Assembly: GCA_036867785.1 (NCBI GenBank)
Contig: CP145409.1
Location: 372,001-436,000 of the forward strand
Length of the DNA stretch: 64,000 bases
Reading direction: 5' to 3'
Source: Plasmodiophora brassicae
Lineage: Eukaryota; Endomyxa: Phytomyxea; Phytomyxea; Plasmodiophorida
A model generated the notes under the pieces. It made no database searches. It was given only the letters and a program-made list of their open reading frames with translations, and was not told where the DNA came from. This document shows, in pieces, positions 22,297 to 34,046 of this stretch; the first letter of the stretch is position 1, and every line of letters starts with the position of its first letter. Both the position numbers and the translations under genes were made by a program.

Positions 22297-23772
22297 TCAT
22301 CTCGGGGTGGGTCTCGGAAGGTGGTCTTTGAGTTCAGCAAGGAATGACGCAACCGTGTCAGGACGCTGGTTGTCTCGGGGAGAAACCTTCACTCGCGTAA
22401 CATTCTCGGAAACGGGAAGCAGGTCGATTCGGAAATCCGAGGGGGCGGAACGCTGTTCTGGATCCTGGGAACGATAGACAAGCAATAATATAGGCGACTT
22501 GACAGTCATACCCCAACAGCGTTGGCTGATGAAAACGGAGATTGGGTCGACAATCGATGCGAGACCTAGCGGTACTGCAAATGCGGACAGGTTCTGATCG
22601 GATGGCGTTGACGACATCTGATCAACGTGCAGATCAGGCGTGAACGTCCATGCCAACCCCCATCGTGCTTGCTTGCCCTGCGTGAACGTTGTTGTCCGAA
22701 CGCAAACCGGATTGACATCGCGTATTAATCGCTGGAGCTCAATTAGCGACGATTTCTTCCCGATCATCGTCGTAAACCAACTATCAACAACGTTACTTCT
22801 CAAGACGAAGGCTGATGTACCGGGAGGCACACCTAATCCTGTCGCGAAGAACAACACTCTCACGAACGATCTGGGCGACGAACTCGACTTCGCCACCAGG
22901 ACAGACAAGTTCAGACGGTGTCGCGCGACACACCTGATATGCACTTCAGAGAGAATCCTATACCTTTGGTACCAAACTGGGATACCCGTTTAGCATTCAG
23001 ACCAGTCTGTTGTAAGTCGTCGAAGAACGGCGGGTTGCACACCGTAAAGTGGTATCTGCGAAGACAGGCAGCGGATATGAGAAGGGTGTGGGGGCAGAAG
23101 AACAAATCGCACCGACTTGGTTCTTTCTGGGATAACGCCTACAAGAACGTCACGAGCTGACGGGCTCTGGACGACCTCAATTCGGCCTTCGAGCCGGTTG
23201 TCGGATATGTTCTTGCGGGCTGATTCCACTGACTCTGGGTCGATCTCGGTGGCAAGGAACTTCCACCCTTTCGACTGGCCCAACAACGGAAAGATTGCCG
23301 ACGCCCCAGTCCCGATATCAATCCCCCATATCTCTTCACCGGAAGGCAGTTGGAGAAATGACAGCAGTTCCTGTTGGTGCAGTCAGATGCGAAGCAAGGG
23401 CGCTTAGCGGCATTGCACCTCGATCCAACAAATGTAGTTGAGACGCTGGGGTACAGGAGGGCATAAATGGTGCTCCGGGAGACTGAATTGCAGACCAAAG
23501 TCGTGCCTGAGGAGAACCCTTGTGACTGCGAGAAGAGCCTGCGGGTCGTTCCAATCGATCGTTACGTAGCCGCTTCCAGTTGGCCTGACACTATACCAAC
23601 GAGGTGCATCAGTCCTCATACGGCACCCAGTCCGGGCGCCGGCTTACAATGGTCGGAACTCTTCATACAGTTCTGCCAAGCGTTCGAAGTCGGGAGGACT
23701 GGAATAGTATGGACTACGTGGATGGTGGCGCTCTGCGCTCGCATCACTGGACGGTTTCCGCCTCTTGCCCAT
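22297..23772 (-). CDS. METTL16: METTL16-type RNA N6-adenosine methyltransferase
   Basis: The start ATG at 23772 opens [17 protein letters not shown], then [20 protein letters not shown]. An intron removes a short segment and rejoins at [17 protein letters not shown], which aligns with the human METTL16 N-terminus (PPDFAYLAS..., VSLNFKDPEAV). Later come [49 protein letters not shown] and the catalytic VCNPPFFDD (the NPPF motif), followed by [19 protein letters not shown]16 methylates U6 snRNA and hairpins such as those in MAT2A mRNA. I do not see the vertebrate-conserved C-terminal VCR domain clearly. At least four introns are needed. Confidence 0.88.
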
Positions 23773-23940
23773 CCTGGAGATGCAGCGGACTCCGTCCGGA
23801 CTGGTGCCATTTGGGCCGGAATCGCTACGTTCAACCCTGGGTCCCGCTGTTCATTCGGATCTGCAACATCTGATGCAGTCCACTAGTAGCACCCAACGAT
23901 AAATACATGCTTGTTTAATGCGACGGCGAGACTTAAACAA

Positions 23941-25869
23941 TTACGAAGGCAATGACGATATTCGCTGGAACAAAGGAGAATCGAAAGGAACCTTCCGTCG
24001 TAGGTATTGAAGAAGAGTTTGGTTTCCTTTGGAGAGAATGTCGTAGCGTATCGACCTAATGGGGTTTCCGACCATGCAAAACGCCGTCAACGTTGGGAGA
24101 CCGGCTAGCACAAGAGGTAACCTGCACACAGCAGACGATACGTTTAAAGGAACCAGCACCGCAGGGCACGTTGCAAACCTACTGGCAAAGCTTGTTGTTG
24201 TTCAACGACAGTGATCTCAAGTTAACAAACTGGAGCACACATTCATCCAGAACTTCGATGAAGTTGTTGTTCAGAGACAGTTCAACGATAGATAATGGAA
24301 CGCCTTCAACTTGGGACACCTCTGAACTGAAAGGTCAGTTCCGGCCAAAGAAGGAGCCCAAACCGGCTGTTAACCATTGAAGTCGGCGTGGAGAGCTCGA
24401 AGACTTGTAAGGCCACTCAGCGGCAATAATGATCGCACCCGGTTATGAGAAATGTCAAGAACCACGATGGACGACATTGAACTATCATCGGCGAAGCGGT
24501 CAGCCTACCAGATTGTCCCGAACAGGATACGGTACACGAAATTGCACCTGCTGAAAAGGCTGTCGGGTATAACCTCGAATCCTTGCTTGCTTAGATCAAC
24601 TTGCGATGCTGTTGCGACTACACGTTTGCGATCCTGACACATAATGTCAATAGTGTTCAGAAGACGACAACCTCTTTGTGGAGTACATCTTCGGGCTTGA
24701 AAGCTTCCCGGTGCTCTTCAATCAGTGATGTTGTACCCTCAGGTGCCTCCTCTAAGTCAACATCTGGATTTAGCAACGTATTTTCATGAACGAAGAACGA
24801 ATGACCTTGCGATGAGCGTTTTCGAAGATATTCTTTGAGGGTGTCCGTCCCTTTCGACCAAATAGCCGACCGGATGCGACGAAGAGGGTTCCCACTGACG
24901 AAAATCGAGGACAGAGATGACATCCATCCGAGTTCGTTCGGCAGATCATTCAGGTCGTTGCATTTCAAGTTCAGTACCTATCACAAAGGCAAGTGAGGAT
25001 CTCGATCTCGGTCATGGACTCATGAAACTCCCAACCTTTAGGCAGCCTAACCTTCCGATAGAGCTCGGCACTTCGACGATGGAATTATTACTGACATCAA
25101 GTGACACCAGCTTCGTGGCTATCAGACAGAAGTCCAAATGTTTCAGGTGATTGAACTGCAAATTCAGATCAACAGCGGCTTCTGGAACGGAGACGCTCCC
25201 GTGCAGCATATTGTTTGAGAGAGATATCGAAGACAAGTGGCGAAGCTGTGCAACCTCTTTTGGCAATGATTGCAGTCTGTTTGACGTACAGCGGAATTCG
25301 GTCAAGTCCGTCAGGTATCCGACTGACAGTGGAAGGGCGTCCAAAGAATTATTCGTCAGCCACAACGTTTTCAGCAGTGGACACGACTGTAACGATGATT
25401 CCCCTATTTCAGATAGCGAATTGTGTGTCGCTTTGAGTACCAGCAGTGAGGGCGGCAATACATCAGGTAACTTGGTCAAGCGATTATGTGACACGTCAAG
25501 CAGCTTCAAATTGGCTGGTAGAAATTGAGGCAATGCCTCCAGTCTATTGCAGGAGACGTCAAGTGATTCGAGCGCAGCCAGATCGGAAATCGCCTCCGTC
25601 AGCTGCTCCATCGCATTCCGTGACAAGTTCAATGACCGCAGCGACGCCATCGTCACGCCGCCGAACGAATCCGGCAGTTCCCCAATCTCATTATTGCTAG
25701 CATCCAGAATCTCAAGGTCGTGCCCTTCCCACCAGCGCTCATCGCCGGGCGCCTCCAGTGACCACACCTGGTCTGGCAGGCAGTCCAGGTCGTGACCCGA
25801 CACGTTCAGTTTCCCTGTACGACGCGCCGCCTTGATTGCGGCATCCAACCCATGACTTCTACGTGCCAT
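23941..25869 (-). CDS. LRRC40: LRRC40-like leucine-rich repeat protein
   Basis: The start ATG at 25869 opens MARRSHGLDAAIKAARRTG, then KLNVSGHDLDCLPDQVW and ERWWEGHDLEILDASNNEI. This is the exact opening of LRRC40 (GQLNLSGRNLTEVPQCVW ... ERWWEQTDLTKLIISNNK). About 20 leucine-rich repeats follow in 22-24-residue steps. Two copies of the element GNPxRxIRxxIxSKGxxxLxxYLR occur (near 24850 and 24030), as in the family, where they close each LRR block. Short introns near 24970-25030, 24660, 24540 and 24380 break the frames. The cellular role of LRRC40 is not well established. Confidence 0.87.
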
Positions 25870-26130
25870 GATGGCTCTGGCTGCAACCCAGGCACCAGCC
25901 CCGCCGGAATCGCCGAATCGGGGTCGCATTTTGGGGAGCGGTAGCTGCCTTTTCTGGGCAGAATTGCACCTGGCCGGCTGAACAGCTACACGTCCAAAGT
26001 TTAGCGAGCCTCCTGGGGAGCATTTGGCGGATCTCCTCAGGCTCACCTGCCAGTCAATGTTGCCGACTTCGGTCTTCCAGCAGGATTCGCAACGGAGAGC
26101 TTCGCGTCGAACAACACCGTCACGCGGTCT

Positions 26131-26935
26131 GTGCTGATCAACTCCCACAGGCAAGCGGGCCATCACGTTTGCGCAGAGACGATTCGGCATGTTGCGTCCG
26201 GTTGCTGGTGGCTAAGCGAACATGGCCGGTGGACCCACGCCGGGTCAAAGTTACGAACCGAGTTCGACCAGCCAGCTGGTATGAAACACTTACTTGGATA
26301 CCGGGAACCTGAACAGTGCCGCTTCCACTGGAAGCCTTGGTCGGCCATCAGTCAGCAGTTGTCCGTCAGGGACTGGACGTTCTCTGCTCCGCTGGATGAT
26401 CGGCACCAATCAGCTGATCACTATCAACTGTACAAAGGCTTCGACAGTCCAGACCCGTCTATCGGCAAGGCCAAGGTGGGCAACTTCGTTGCTATCGAGG
26501 ATCGATTTGTAGCTCGCGTCGTTGGCCTGGCACATTTCAGTGCACGTCGTGGACGAGCAGAAAGTTTGGGCGTGACGATGTCAGTTGTCGTCCGAAAGTG
26601 CCAGGTTACAGGAGAGCTCTATAATCTGTGCCCCATTTGACGGCGCTCAACACACAACGATGTATTGCCCCGAAATCAATATCCGGAATTCTTAATGTCC
26701 AACATGCTTGCGCGTTGATCGGGTGCGGCACGAGCAAACCTGTCCGTTGCCTGGATCGAACCACGTTCCTCGTTAACGTGCACTGCATCGAGACGCCAAT
26801 GGCTAGAACAATGTTCCCCATGAAGTCGCCGCATGTTGATTTCGATGCTGAATCAGTTCGCGTCTGGGCACTTCACGCCAAGAGAATGGCTCTGGACGAG
26901 GCTACCAGGCAGCGTACGTGGTCGTGATCCACCAG
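26131..26935 (+). CDS. Unrecognised ORFs, possibly transposon-associated accessory gene
   Basis: Two consecutive frames look coding. The first (to 26640) contains AKVGNFVAIEDRFVARVVGL and VTMSVVVRKCQVTGELYNLC. The second (26628-26927) contains SISGILNVQHACALIGCGTS and DRTTFLVNVHCIETPMARTM. A short intron near 26630 would join them. The 'ILNVQHxC' core followed by a C-x-x-x-G spacing resembles, from memory only, the tail of uncharacterised proteins common in repeat-rich parts of basidiomycete genomes. That likeness is weak. It lies next to a large inverted repeat and another orphan ORF, so this stretch looks accessory. Confidence 0.35.
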
Positions 26936-27267
26936 TCTGAATACAATACTACTGGGGTCTAACCCGTTTTATCCTGAACGACGAACCGGGCATTGAGTCC
27001 CTGTGTTTCGGGTAAATCCGTGTTTCTGGCTGTCTCATCATCAAAGTTATGGCGGCGCTGCCATGGAACCTATAATTCTGCGGCTCCGGGCAAAAACGCG
27101 GCAAACTGCTTTTCAACCGTGGCCGAGAAAACAGCGTTTGATGGTTCAGGTCGTCGACCTCGCGCGGTCGTCATGGTCCCAATTAAGCAGAATTCTACTG
27201 CACACACAGAGCCAGTACGTGCGGAACGGTCTCCCGACCTGTTCATCAAACGTGACACGTGGATTAG

Positions 27268-28210
27268 CCATCTCTGTTTCACCGGGCGGCTCGTTTGGCC
27301 TTGACGGCGGCTTGCGCGGCTTGAAGCGCTACCACGTCCGCCGCCTTGTACATTGGCAGATGTCGAAATTGCTCCGGCACATACTGGCTGAGTGTATGTA
27401 GTGAATCTTGCTTCACCGGGTCGACGACCCGCGGTTGCGTGCGGCAACGGCGCCGCCGGCCGAACGCTGTTCGTCTTAAAGATCTTGACTTTGCGCCATG
27501 GCGTTGTCGCGTCCAGAGTGTACTTAAAGTACAGCTCGCCGGGATGGTACACGCCATCTGTAGTTCCCAGACTAATCCACTGGCATATTCCGAGATATTG
27601 TTGAACTTAACGTCACGCTCTCCAAGAATGGTCCGGCCGACAACCGAATAAATCGACTCGGCAAACGATTTCCAGTCGAGCATGCCGTCGAACGTCGCCG
27701 TGTCGACAACGCCACCGAGCGAGAGCTTGCTCAGCACCGCCGTGATAAAGAGTACGCATATACTGTGCTACGCCACGATGGCGATCTGGCGATGCTCGAC
27801 TGGAAATCGTTTGCCGAGTCGATTTATTCGGTTGTCGGCCGGACCATTCTTGGAGAGCGTGGCGTTAAGTTCAACATCTCGGAATGCCAGTGGATTAGTC
27901 TGGGAACTACAGATGGCGTGTACCATCCCGGCGAGCTGTACTTTAAGTACACTCTGGACGCGGCAACGCCATGGCGCAAAGTCAAGATCTTTAAGACGAA
28001 ACAGCGTTCGGCCGGCGGCGCCGTTGCCGCTCTACACGCAACCGCGGGTCGTCGACTCGGTGAAGCAAGATTCACTACATACACTCAGCCAGTATGTGCC
28101 GGAGCAATTTCGACATCTGCCAATGTACAAGGCGGCGGACGTGGTAGCGCTTCAAGCCGCTCAAGCCGCCGTCAAGGCCAAACGAGCCGCCCGGTCCAAC
28201 AGAGATGGCT
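27268..28210. repeat. Large imperfect inverted repeat, two ~415-bp arms
   Basis: The left arm (27268-27682) is the reverse complement of the right arm (27792-28210), with a 109-bp spacer. The arms are nearly identical but carry real differences, including 2- and 3-bp indels (near 27591-27602 versus 27876-27885), so this is not a simple duplicated read. Both arms encode fragments of the same protein: MLDWKSFAESIYSVVGRTIL, YHPGELYFKYTLDA, then in a second frame HTLSQYVPEQFRHLPMYKAA. I do not recognise that protein. Transcription through the locus would make a long RNA hairpin. No target-site duplication was found at the outer ends. Confidence 0.9.
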
Positions 28211-28321
28211 TGTCGTCGAGGAGACGAGACTGAGACGGCACTGTGATTTCGGGAGTTGTTCGCCATCAAGGTACCTTGTGTTGATGTCCAGCGCGTCGCC
28301 TCCTTCTAATGTTGCAAACAG

Positions 28322-28960
28322 ATGCCCAGCAAGTGTGACATCATATTGAATTCGCCCGCGCCGCGGACGTTGGTTCGCAAGCGACCGCATGCGTCGACGG
28401 TTGACGCAACAGTCGCTGGGCTGGCCGGGCCATCAACCACGTCTTCCGCTGCTTCGACTGAGGAGGAAGGCGTCCAGGAGCTTTTAGTGAAAGTCCTGCA
28501 GCGACTTGACAATCAAGCCACTGCTCTGCAGCCAATCCAAAACGAGCAAATGAGCCAGCGCCGTCTGGTGACAAGCATGCACAAGACTTACATTGCCAAC
28601 TGGACGGTCCCTAAGGATGTAATATCATCGATTCACCAGCTTGTTGACGACCAGATGATGGATCCACTGCGAGCGAAATACATGATCAATCCGACGCAGT
28701 TGGGGGTGACATTGGCAAGTCGCGGCCAGTGCCAACTCAACAACGAGATCGCATCGACGAAACATATGCTCGATAAGGTTGCTAAGGTGATCGCGGATCT
28801 CCAATGCCATTCGCGACACGAACTTAAGCAGAAGGTCGTCGGGTCTACGAAGAAGAATCATGGCGACTCCGCGACCGCTGCTCCGCAGATCATCCAGGTT
28901 GTCCAACTCCTTGTCGATGGCTTGCCAGAAGCCTGTCCGTTTGTTACGGTGAGCCCGTAA
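28322..28960 (+). CDS. Hypothetical protein, 212 residues
   Basis: This is a complete ATG-to-stop frame directly after the right arm of the inverted repeat. It has a basic/Ser-Thr-rich N-terminus (PRTLVRKRPHASTVDATVAG), a helical stretch (VQELLVKVLQRLDNQATALQ) and a C-terminal half with NNEIASTKHMLDKVAKVIAD. No domain is recognised. It may be a free-standing accessory gene or part of the same mobile-looking block as the inverted repeat. Confidence 0.4.
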   Translation: MPSKCDIILNSPAPRTLVRKRPHASTVDATVAGLAGPSTTSSAASTEEEGVQELLVKVLQRLDNQATALQPIQNEQMSQRRLVTSMHKTYIANWTVPKDVISSIHQLVDDQMMDPLRAKYMINPTQLGVTLASRGQCQLNNEIASTKHMLDKVAKVIADLQCHSRHELKQKVVGSTKKNHGDSATAAPQIIQVVQLLVDGLPEACPFVTVSP

Positions 28961-29138
28961 CAGGGCAGCGCGTTCAATCTTAGCGTCATTCGCGCTTGGC
29001 GATTCTGGAGACGGCGGGAACACATACATACCGAATTCCTTCAGCGGAAGATTGTGAGCGTCGCCATGATTCTCAGGTTTGGCCGTGTATTACGGTACGT
29101 CAGTCCTGCCCACAAACTCGGCTGGAACAACCCGTGGT

Positions 29139-30411
29139 TTATCCAAGACGCCGCCGTTTAGCATGTGATTCATGGAGACCTTCGACAATAGCTTCGATAT
29201 CCTGTTTCGTAACAAGCCGATTCGGATCGTCTTTGGTGAGATCCTTAAGGCCGGCTATGATGTGGCTGGAGAATTGCTTGAACTTCATAAGGCCGTCGAT
29301 GGCAGCATCGCGAGGCATTCGTTCCAGAGCGCGGTCCAGCATGGCGGACGTGTCGAACTCGGAGGACAGCTCTTCCGCTGGCTCCTCGTCCTGGTCCTGT
29401 TCAGCGTCCTCCGATTCCAGCATGAAGTCCAGGAATTCGTTCGACATTTCCTTATGGCACGCCTCGCAACGGCACAGGCGAGAGCGAAACTCCTTCTTAA
29501 GGAATACGCCAGCCGGGTTTGGAACCATTTTATCGCCATCGTCTGCAATTGGGCGAGTACATCCTTCACCAGTGCAGGGTCGGACACCTTGTCCCATCAG
29601 GTACGGCATTAGAAACCGGCAAGCCTGAGCGCAATCCCGACATAGGTACTGGCACTCACCCGCATCCGGAGGCGGCTACAGAGGAGTGTATGAGTATACG
29701 AAAATGGAACCATCTGGACAATAACTAGTACCTGAATGCCCATGCAGGCGACCGTCTCGTGAAACCAGTCCTGACAGCGAACACACTGAACCATGGTATC
29801 TCGAGCCTCATCGTAAGGACGGTTGCAGTGACAGTACTTTCCGTAGAAGTTGTGATTGTACTTGTTTCGAACGAGATCTTCGTCAAGTTTGGCAAGTGGA
29901 CGCAGCGTGCATGTTTCTTGCGGCCTGCCTTGGAATTTCGATGACCCGCAATCACAACGAAAATCACGCTTTTCGAACAGCTCAATAACGTCATGGTCGA
30001 GATGGCTGTTCCATAACCGGTTAATTGTCCAGTTTGGTAGTAGGCATCCCAATGTATCGCTTACCACTGCATAGAGCAGCCGTAACAGAATCCGGCCTGC
30101 AATGGGACGACATCAGTCTCATGAGAACAAGATACGTGAGTGACCGCTAACCTGAACGCGTGATGACTCCGGAAGACATGTCAGGCATGCAAACACGGGC
30201 TGGGAAATGTAGCCCTGATCAAACGTGCACTTGTCGATTAACCCTGGTATGGCGATGATCAGCAGCGCACGTCTGACGGCGATGACGGCAGCCTACCCTT
30301 GGTCAGCTTGGCAATCATCTGTGCCTGCAGCTGATCGTCATGCATCCTGCCCAGAATCTCCGATGTCGTCACCGTCTCCTCGGGCGGCTCCGCAGCAAGC
30401 ACGGCGTCCAT
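29139..30411 (-). CDS. UBR7: UBR7-type UBR-box/PHD E3 ubiquitin ligase
   Basis: The start ATG at 30411 gives MDAVLAAEPPEETVTTSEIL. After short introns the UBR box is rebuilt: KCTFDQGYISQPVFACLTC, then AGFCYGCSM, then HDVIELFEKRDFRCDCGSS. The PHD-like finger follows: NKYNHNFYGKYCHCNRPY, then MVQCVRCQDWFHETVACMG. The C-terminus has SRLCRCEACHKEMS, TKQDIEAIVEGL and KRRRLG, matching human UBR7 (SKLCTCQDC ... KREDIQQFFEEF ... KKRRRVD). UBR7 is the smallest UBR family member and in animals monoubiquitinates histone H2B. Intron phases at the first two junctions were checked and fit. Confidence 0.93.
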
Positions 30412-31230
30412 CACGGTCACAACCAATGACGCCAATGATGAGCCATTCGTCAGCTAACAGATCCGCACGCAGTCACTTGACGGAATCGCCGACACGCAAT
30501 CTACGCTGACTTCGCCATCGACACTTCTCTTGGCGATACAAAGCCATCCGTGACAGGTTCAACCTGCATGACGGCCTTAGGCTGCAGTTCTTGCACTCTA
30601 CTAATAGTTCCACGGGAGGTGAGTCCAGGCCTCTTCAAAACATTTGTTTTGAAGAGGCCTGGACGGCCAATTGACGAATGAGTGGTAGCGAAACCTTGGG
30701 TGTTGTGCCATACCCATGGGACAACTATGTATGTAGGTAGATGGTTGAAGAACTAGCGGCAATCAGGACACTAAATTTCTTCTGCCATTGTTCTGCCATC
30801 GTGAACGTCCCTTGCTTCAATTGCGGCGCAACCAGGTACGGCACTTAAGGTTTCCAGACCGCTCATTCGTCAATGAGCGGTTCAGGCGTGGGATGAGATC
30901 TCGCAGGAGACGATTACCGGGACATGCCTTAAAGTAGGATTCTAGCCCAATCCTTTGCTGGGTCTGTATTCGGCAAGAGAAGGAGAATAAGAGAGGTCAG
31001 CGGCTGGTCGCGTATTATTGGTGAGGTCTGCAAGCACCGGAACACGAGATCCGTCCTGGTGAAAACGCAAGCAGTCTCCATCATATTGGGCCGGCGTCCA
31101 TGGAATGAACTTCCGTATCCTTTGTGATGCCAGGGATAGGTACATATCTGGTGGCAGAAACGGGTGGCGATGATTCCGCACAGCATGGCGCCCCCAAACC
31201 GTATATCAACTGGAATATTATGCTGTTCAT
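30412..31230. other. Intergenic region with palindromes
   Basis: About 820 bases lie between UBR7 and RAD9. They contain the 42-bp palindrome at 30623-30664 and a 12-bp inverted pair (30670-30681 and 30863-30874). A minus-strand open frame at 30942-31181 (80 codons, e.g. IRKFIPWTPAQYDGDCLRF) has some coding character but no start context or match I can name. Confidence 0.4.
30623..30664. repeat. Perfect 42-bp palindrome (20-bp arms, 2-bp loop)
   Basis: Bases 30623-30642 are the exact reverse complement of 30645-30664, with only TT between. Such a hairpin is unusually long and clean for single-copy DNA. It could be a transposon fold-back tip, a Helitron-like end or a transcription-linked hairpin. 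No flanking direct repeat was found. Confidence 0.9.
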
Positions 31231-32622
31231 TTAGTCGTAACGAGCACGCTTTGGCGTGCCCATGATTTTGTCGCCGTCATCGCCATCGGAGGATGATGAG
31301 ATGCCATCCAGACAGGCATCGTCGTCAGATTCGTATACCGTTTCGGGCCTGCCAGCGATAACTCTAGCTTGACCGACATCATCGTTGGTTGATGGTTTAC
31401 TGCTGCCGTTGATGGTGAAAGTGAATTCGTCATCTGCTGTCTCAGTTCGCTTTTCGGTCGACGATTTCTGTAGGCAATGACGACGTCAGGCAAGGGCAAC
31501 AGGGAAACCAAGAGCCAGTTACGAACGTCGGCAACCGAAGAATAGTCTGCCGTGTGGCGGTCATCGTAGTCGAGTCGCTCATCTGGAGCAATCGTCGCAA
31601 CAGCGCAATTGAGGAAAATCTTCGAACCGAGTTCGATGTCTACAGACGACATCAGGACAGGGTCACCTTGTCTCGTACAGTACAGGAACAGCTGCTCATT
31701 AACTGCCTACAATCACGTCGTCATTATGAAGTTGGAGCCGTATCAAGGCAGGCAGTCCAACCTCGCAGAACGTTACCATGGAACGGATCTCCTTGATCGG
31801 GAATGTCAGTGATATCGGCCCATCGGGATCATCACCCACGTGGTATCGATCGAAATCGTCGGGTCGTAGTCGGATTGCGGTCTGCAACACTGAAGCGCTG
31901 TTTGAATCGCCGTCAGGTGCCAATGGATCTAGGTACGACTTGATGACGACTTCGTCTTTCGAGAGCAGTAACGTGATGTCCTCGATATTCGCGTGGAAGT
32001 GTCCAAGCACGCGGGATAACACCTTTGGATTGGCCGACAAGTTGTTGAACATCGACAGCCGGTCGCATTGAACGGAATAGACTGAACCGTCCACCTGCAT
32101 AGCAAGTCAGAGAGGCACATGGATGGTCCGTGACAGAGCATGAGCCATCAAACCTCGTCAGCAGCCACTTGAATTCGCTGCCCAACTCCCGTATTAAGCG
32201 TCAACTGTCGTAGACCACATCAGTCGGGTCCAGTCAGTCGAGATGGAACGCACCTCAAAGATCAAGCCGTCTGCGTCGAGCCGCATACGAACCGATTTGC
32301 AATCAACGTGGAAACGTGGACGTAACGACCATAGCAGTGTTTTCATCGACACGCGGCACTGACGGGAGGGATAAGGGCCCTGGTTTGGACGACAGAATAC
32401 CCTGGGCCCCACCTTGACAGAGAATCTTCCAGTACGCTGGAACGAAGCGAAGAACTCGGGCGCGAGTTGCAGTAGAGCGTATGCGCTTTGGGCGTCATTC
32501 AAGGCGCGCCACGTCATGCCCTGAGCCGTCACCTCGATGACGGCCCACGCCCCGGTCCGGCCGATACATTGCAGGGCACGAGAGAAAGCCTGCAGGCTGC
32601 CCTTGTCGATGACGCTGTCCAT
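31231..32622 (-). CDS. RAD9: RAD9, 9-1-1 DNA-damage checkpoint clamp subunit
   Basis: This is a PCNA-fold subunit of the RAD9-HUS1-RAD1 clamp loaded at damaged DNA. The start MDSVIDKGSLQAFSRALQCI and WRALNDAQSAYALLQLAPEF, FASFQ match the RAD9 opening (L..LNSSRSAYACF.FAP.FF..Y). An intron removed after RFSVK joins to CRVSMKTLLWSLR, matching the human KCKILMKSFLSVFR segment. The second half has VDGSVYSVQCDRLSMFNNLS, ITLLLSKDEVVIKSYLDP, LTFPIKEIRSMVTFCE and GSPVLMSSVDI, then a variable phosphorylatable tail ending in a basic KRARYD-type sequence. Introns near 32390, 32190, 32100 and 31670 break the frames. Confidence 0.88.
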
Positions 32623-32739
32623 TACGGCACCGCGCACGCGGCGCGACGACAATGGCTCTACCAGTATCTACACGAATGCGCTACGTGCCAAGGGACCGTC
32701 GAACATGTGTTTAGCTGTACTGTATAGTGACGTGAGACT

Positions 32740-34046
32740 TCATGCCTTCACAGGTTCTTCGTCGCGTTGCACGCCGTCCGCTTGAGGTATGCGGAAAGTT
32801 CTCGGGTCGAAGCCGGCGCTCTCGACGAGGGCAATGTCGACCAACAAGGCAAACGCGTTCTCGAGTGGGTTGATGTTGCTGTCAACAATGGACGGCGTTA
32901 TGCCTCCAAATATGACGATCTGGTTGTTGATCAGCGTCGCACTATGTGAAGCGCGTTCTTCAGGCTGAGAGCCAATCTGGGCAACGACGAAGACCACGTT
33001 TCAGACCAGAAGAAAACGGAGAGCGTTCGAGTCGTATACCGTTGAAATCAAGTGCCACTGCAATGTCTCAGTGTCCAAGACGTAAATATCGTTGTAGAAT
33101 CGTGTGCGCCCAGCTGTACCGCCAAAGACGAAGATGAACTTCCCCACAGTCGTGGCAGTATGCCAAGCTCGAGGGGACGGAACTTCGCCTTGCATTGCGA
33201 TTTGACTCCACGTCGACGTCGTCGTATCAAATACATACAAATCGTTCAGGTACTGAGCATGAAGAAATCAGTATTGCCCGCATTGCTGCGAGGTTATCGG
33301 TCGCCAATATGTCCACACCTTTGTCAATCCATAAATGCCACCAAATACGAATATGTAGTTGCCGACTGCACTGGCGCTGTGCCCTCTCCTAGGCAGCGGG
33401 GGCGTCCCAGAGACTTCAGCGCACTGCCATACCCAAGCTAGCAATCGCGTTAAGATACAGAATCACCCAACCGGGAGCGCACAGGGACTGACATGGGTTC
33501 AGGAACCACACATCGTTGAAGAAATCCATCGTGTTCCAGCCGCCAATGACGTACATGTTGTCCCTCACGACGACACAGGCATGATCACGCCTGGCAGGCG
33601 GCAAGACGCGGCCCTTAATCTGCTCGTGGACTAGTTCCATCGCCTTGACGTCATACAGGATGCCAGAGTTGACGTATTCCGTGCCATTCCACCCGCCGAA
33701 TATATAGATATGGTTCGACAGCGCAGCCCTGACAGTATATCGTCATTCCCCGAACAACAGCACGACATAACGCGGCGTACGCTGAGTGGCCGACGCGAGC
33801 CGTTGCACTCCTTTCCGAGGAATCAGTGGGCCCCGTTGGATTCACCGCCGTGCACCGCAGTGTGTCCTTATGGATGTGACAGAAATCATGTCGTTCCACA
33901 CCGCCGCCGTACCCGCCGAACACGACCAGCATGTCACCGACAAGCGTCGCCGAATGCGAACTCCTGGGCACGATCCGGTCGCCCGTGATGTCGAGCTTCT
34001 TCCAGCAGAGCGGCCGCCCGCTGAACAGGCCCGCCTCCAGCGCCAT
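32740..34046 (-). CDS. Kelch-repeat beta-propeller protein
   Basis: This is a multi-exon gene with about six kelch blades. Clear blades are PRSSHSATLVGDMLVVFGGY (first), RRDHACVVVRDNMYVIGGWN, PSPRAWHTATTVGKFIFVFG and ERASHSATLINNQIVIFGGI, each with the double-Gly and the downstream Tyr/Trp pattern (LDTETLQWHLI, FDTTTSTWSQI). It starts MALEAGLFSGRPLCWKKLDI and ends shortly after the last blade, with no BTB, F-box or DCD partner domain. Such stand-alone propellers are usually scaffolds; no specific partner can be inferred. It is on the same strand as RAD9, about 120 bp upstream. Confidence 0.82.

Noticed and set aside
27268-28210. Inverted repeat as an assembly or amplification chimera
   Set aside because: The arms differ by substitutions and small indels, which a copied read would not show. 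It is not fully excluded without raw reads.
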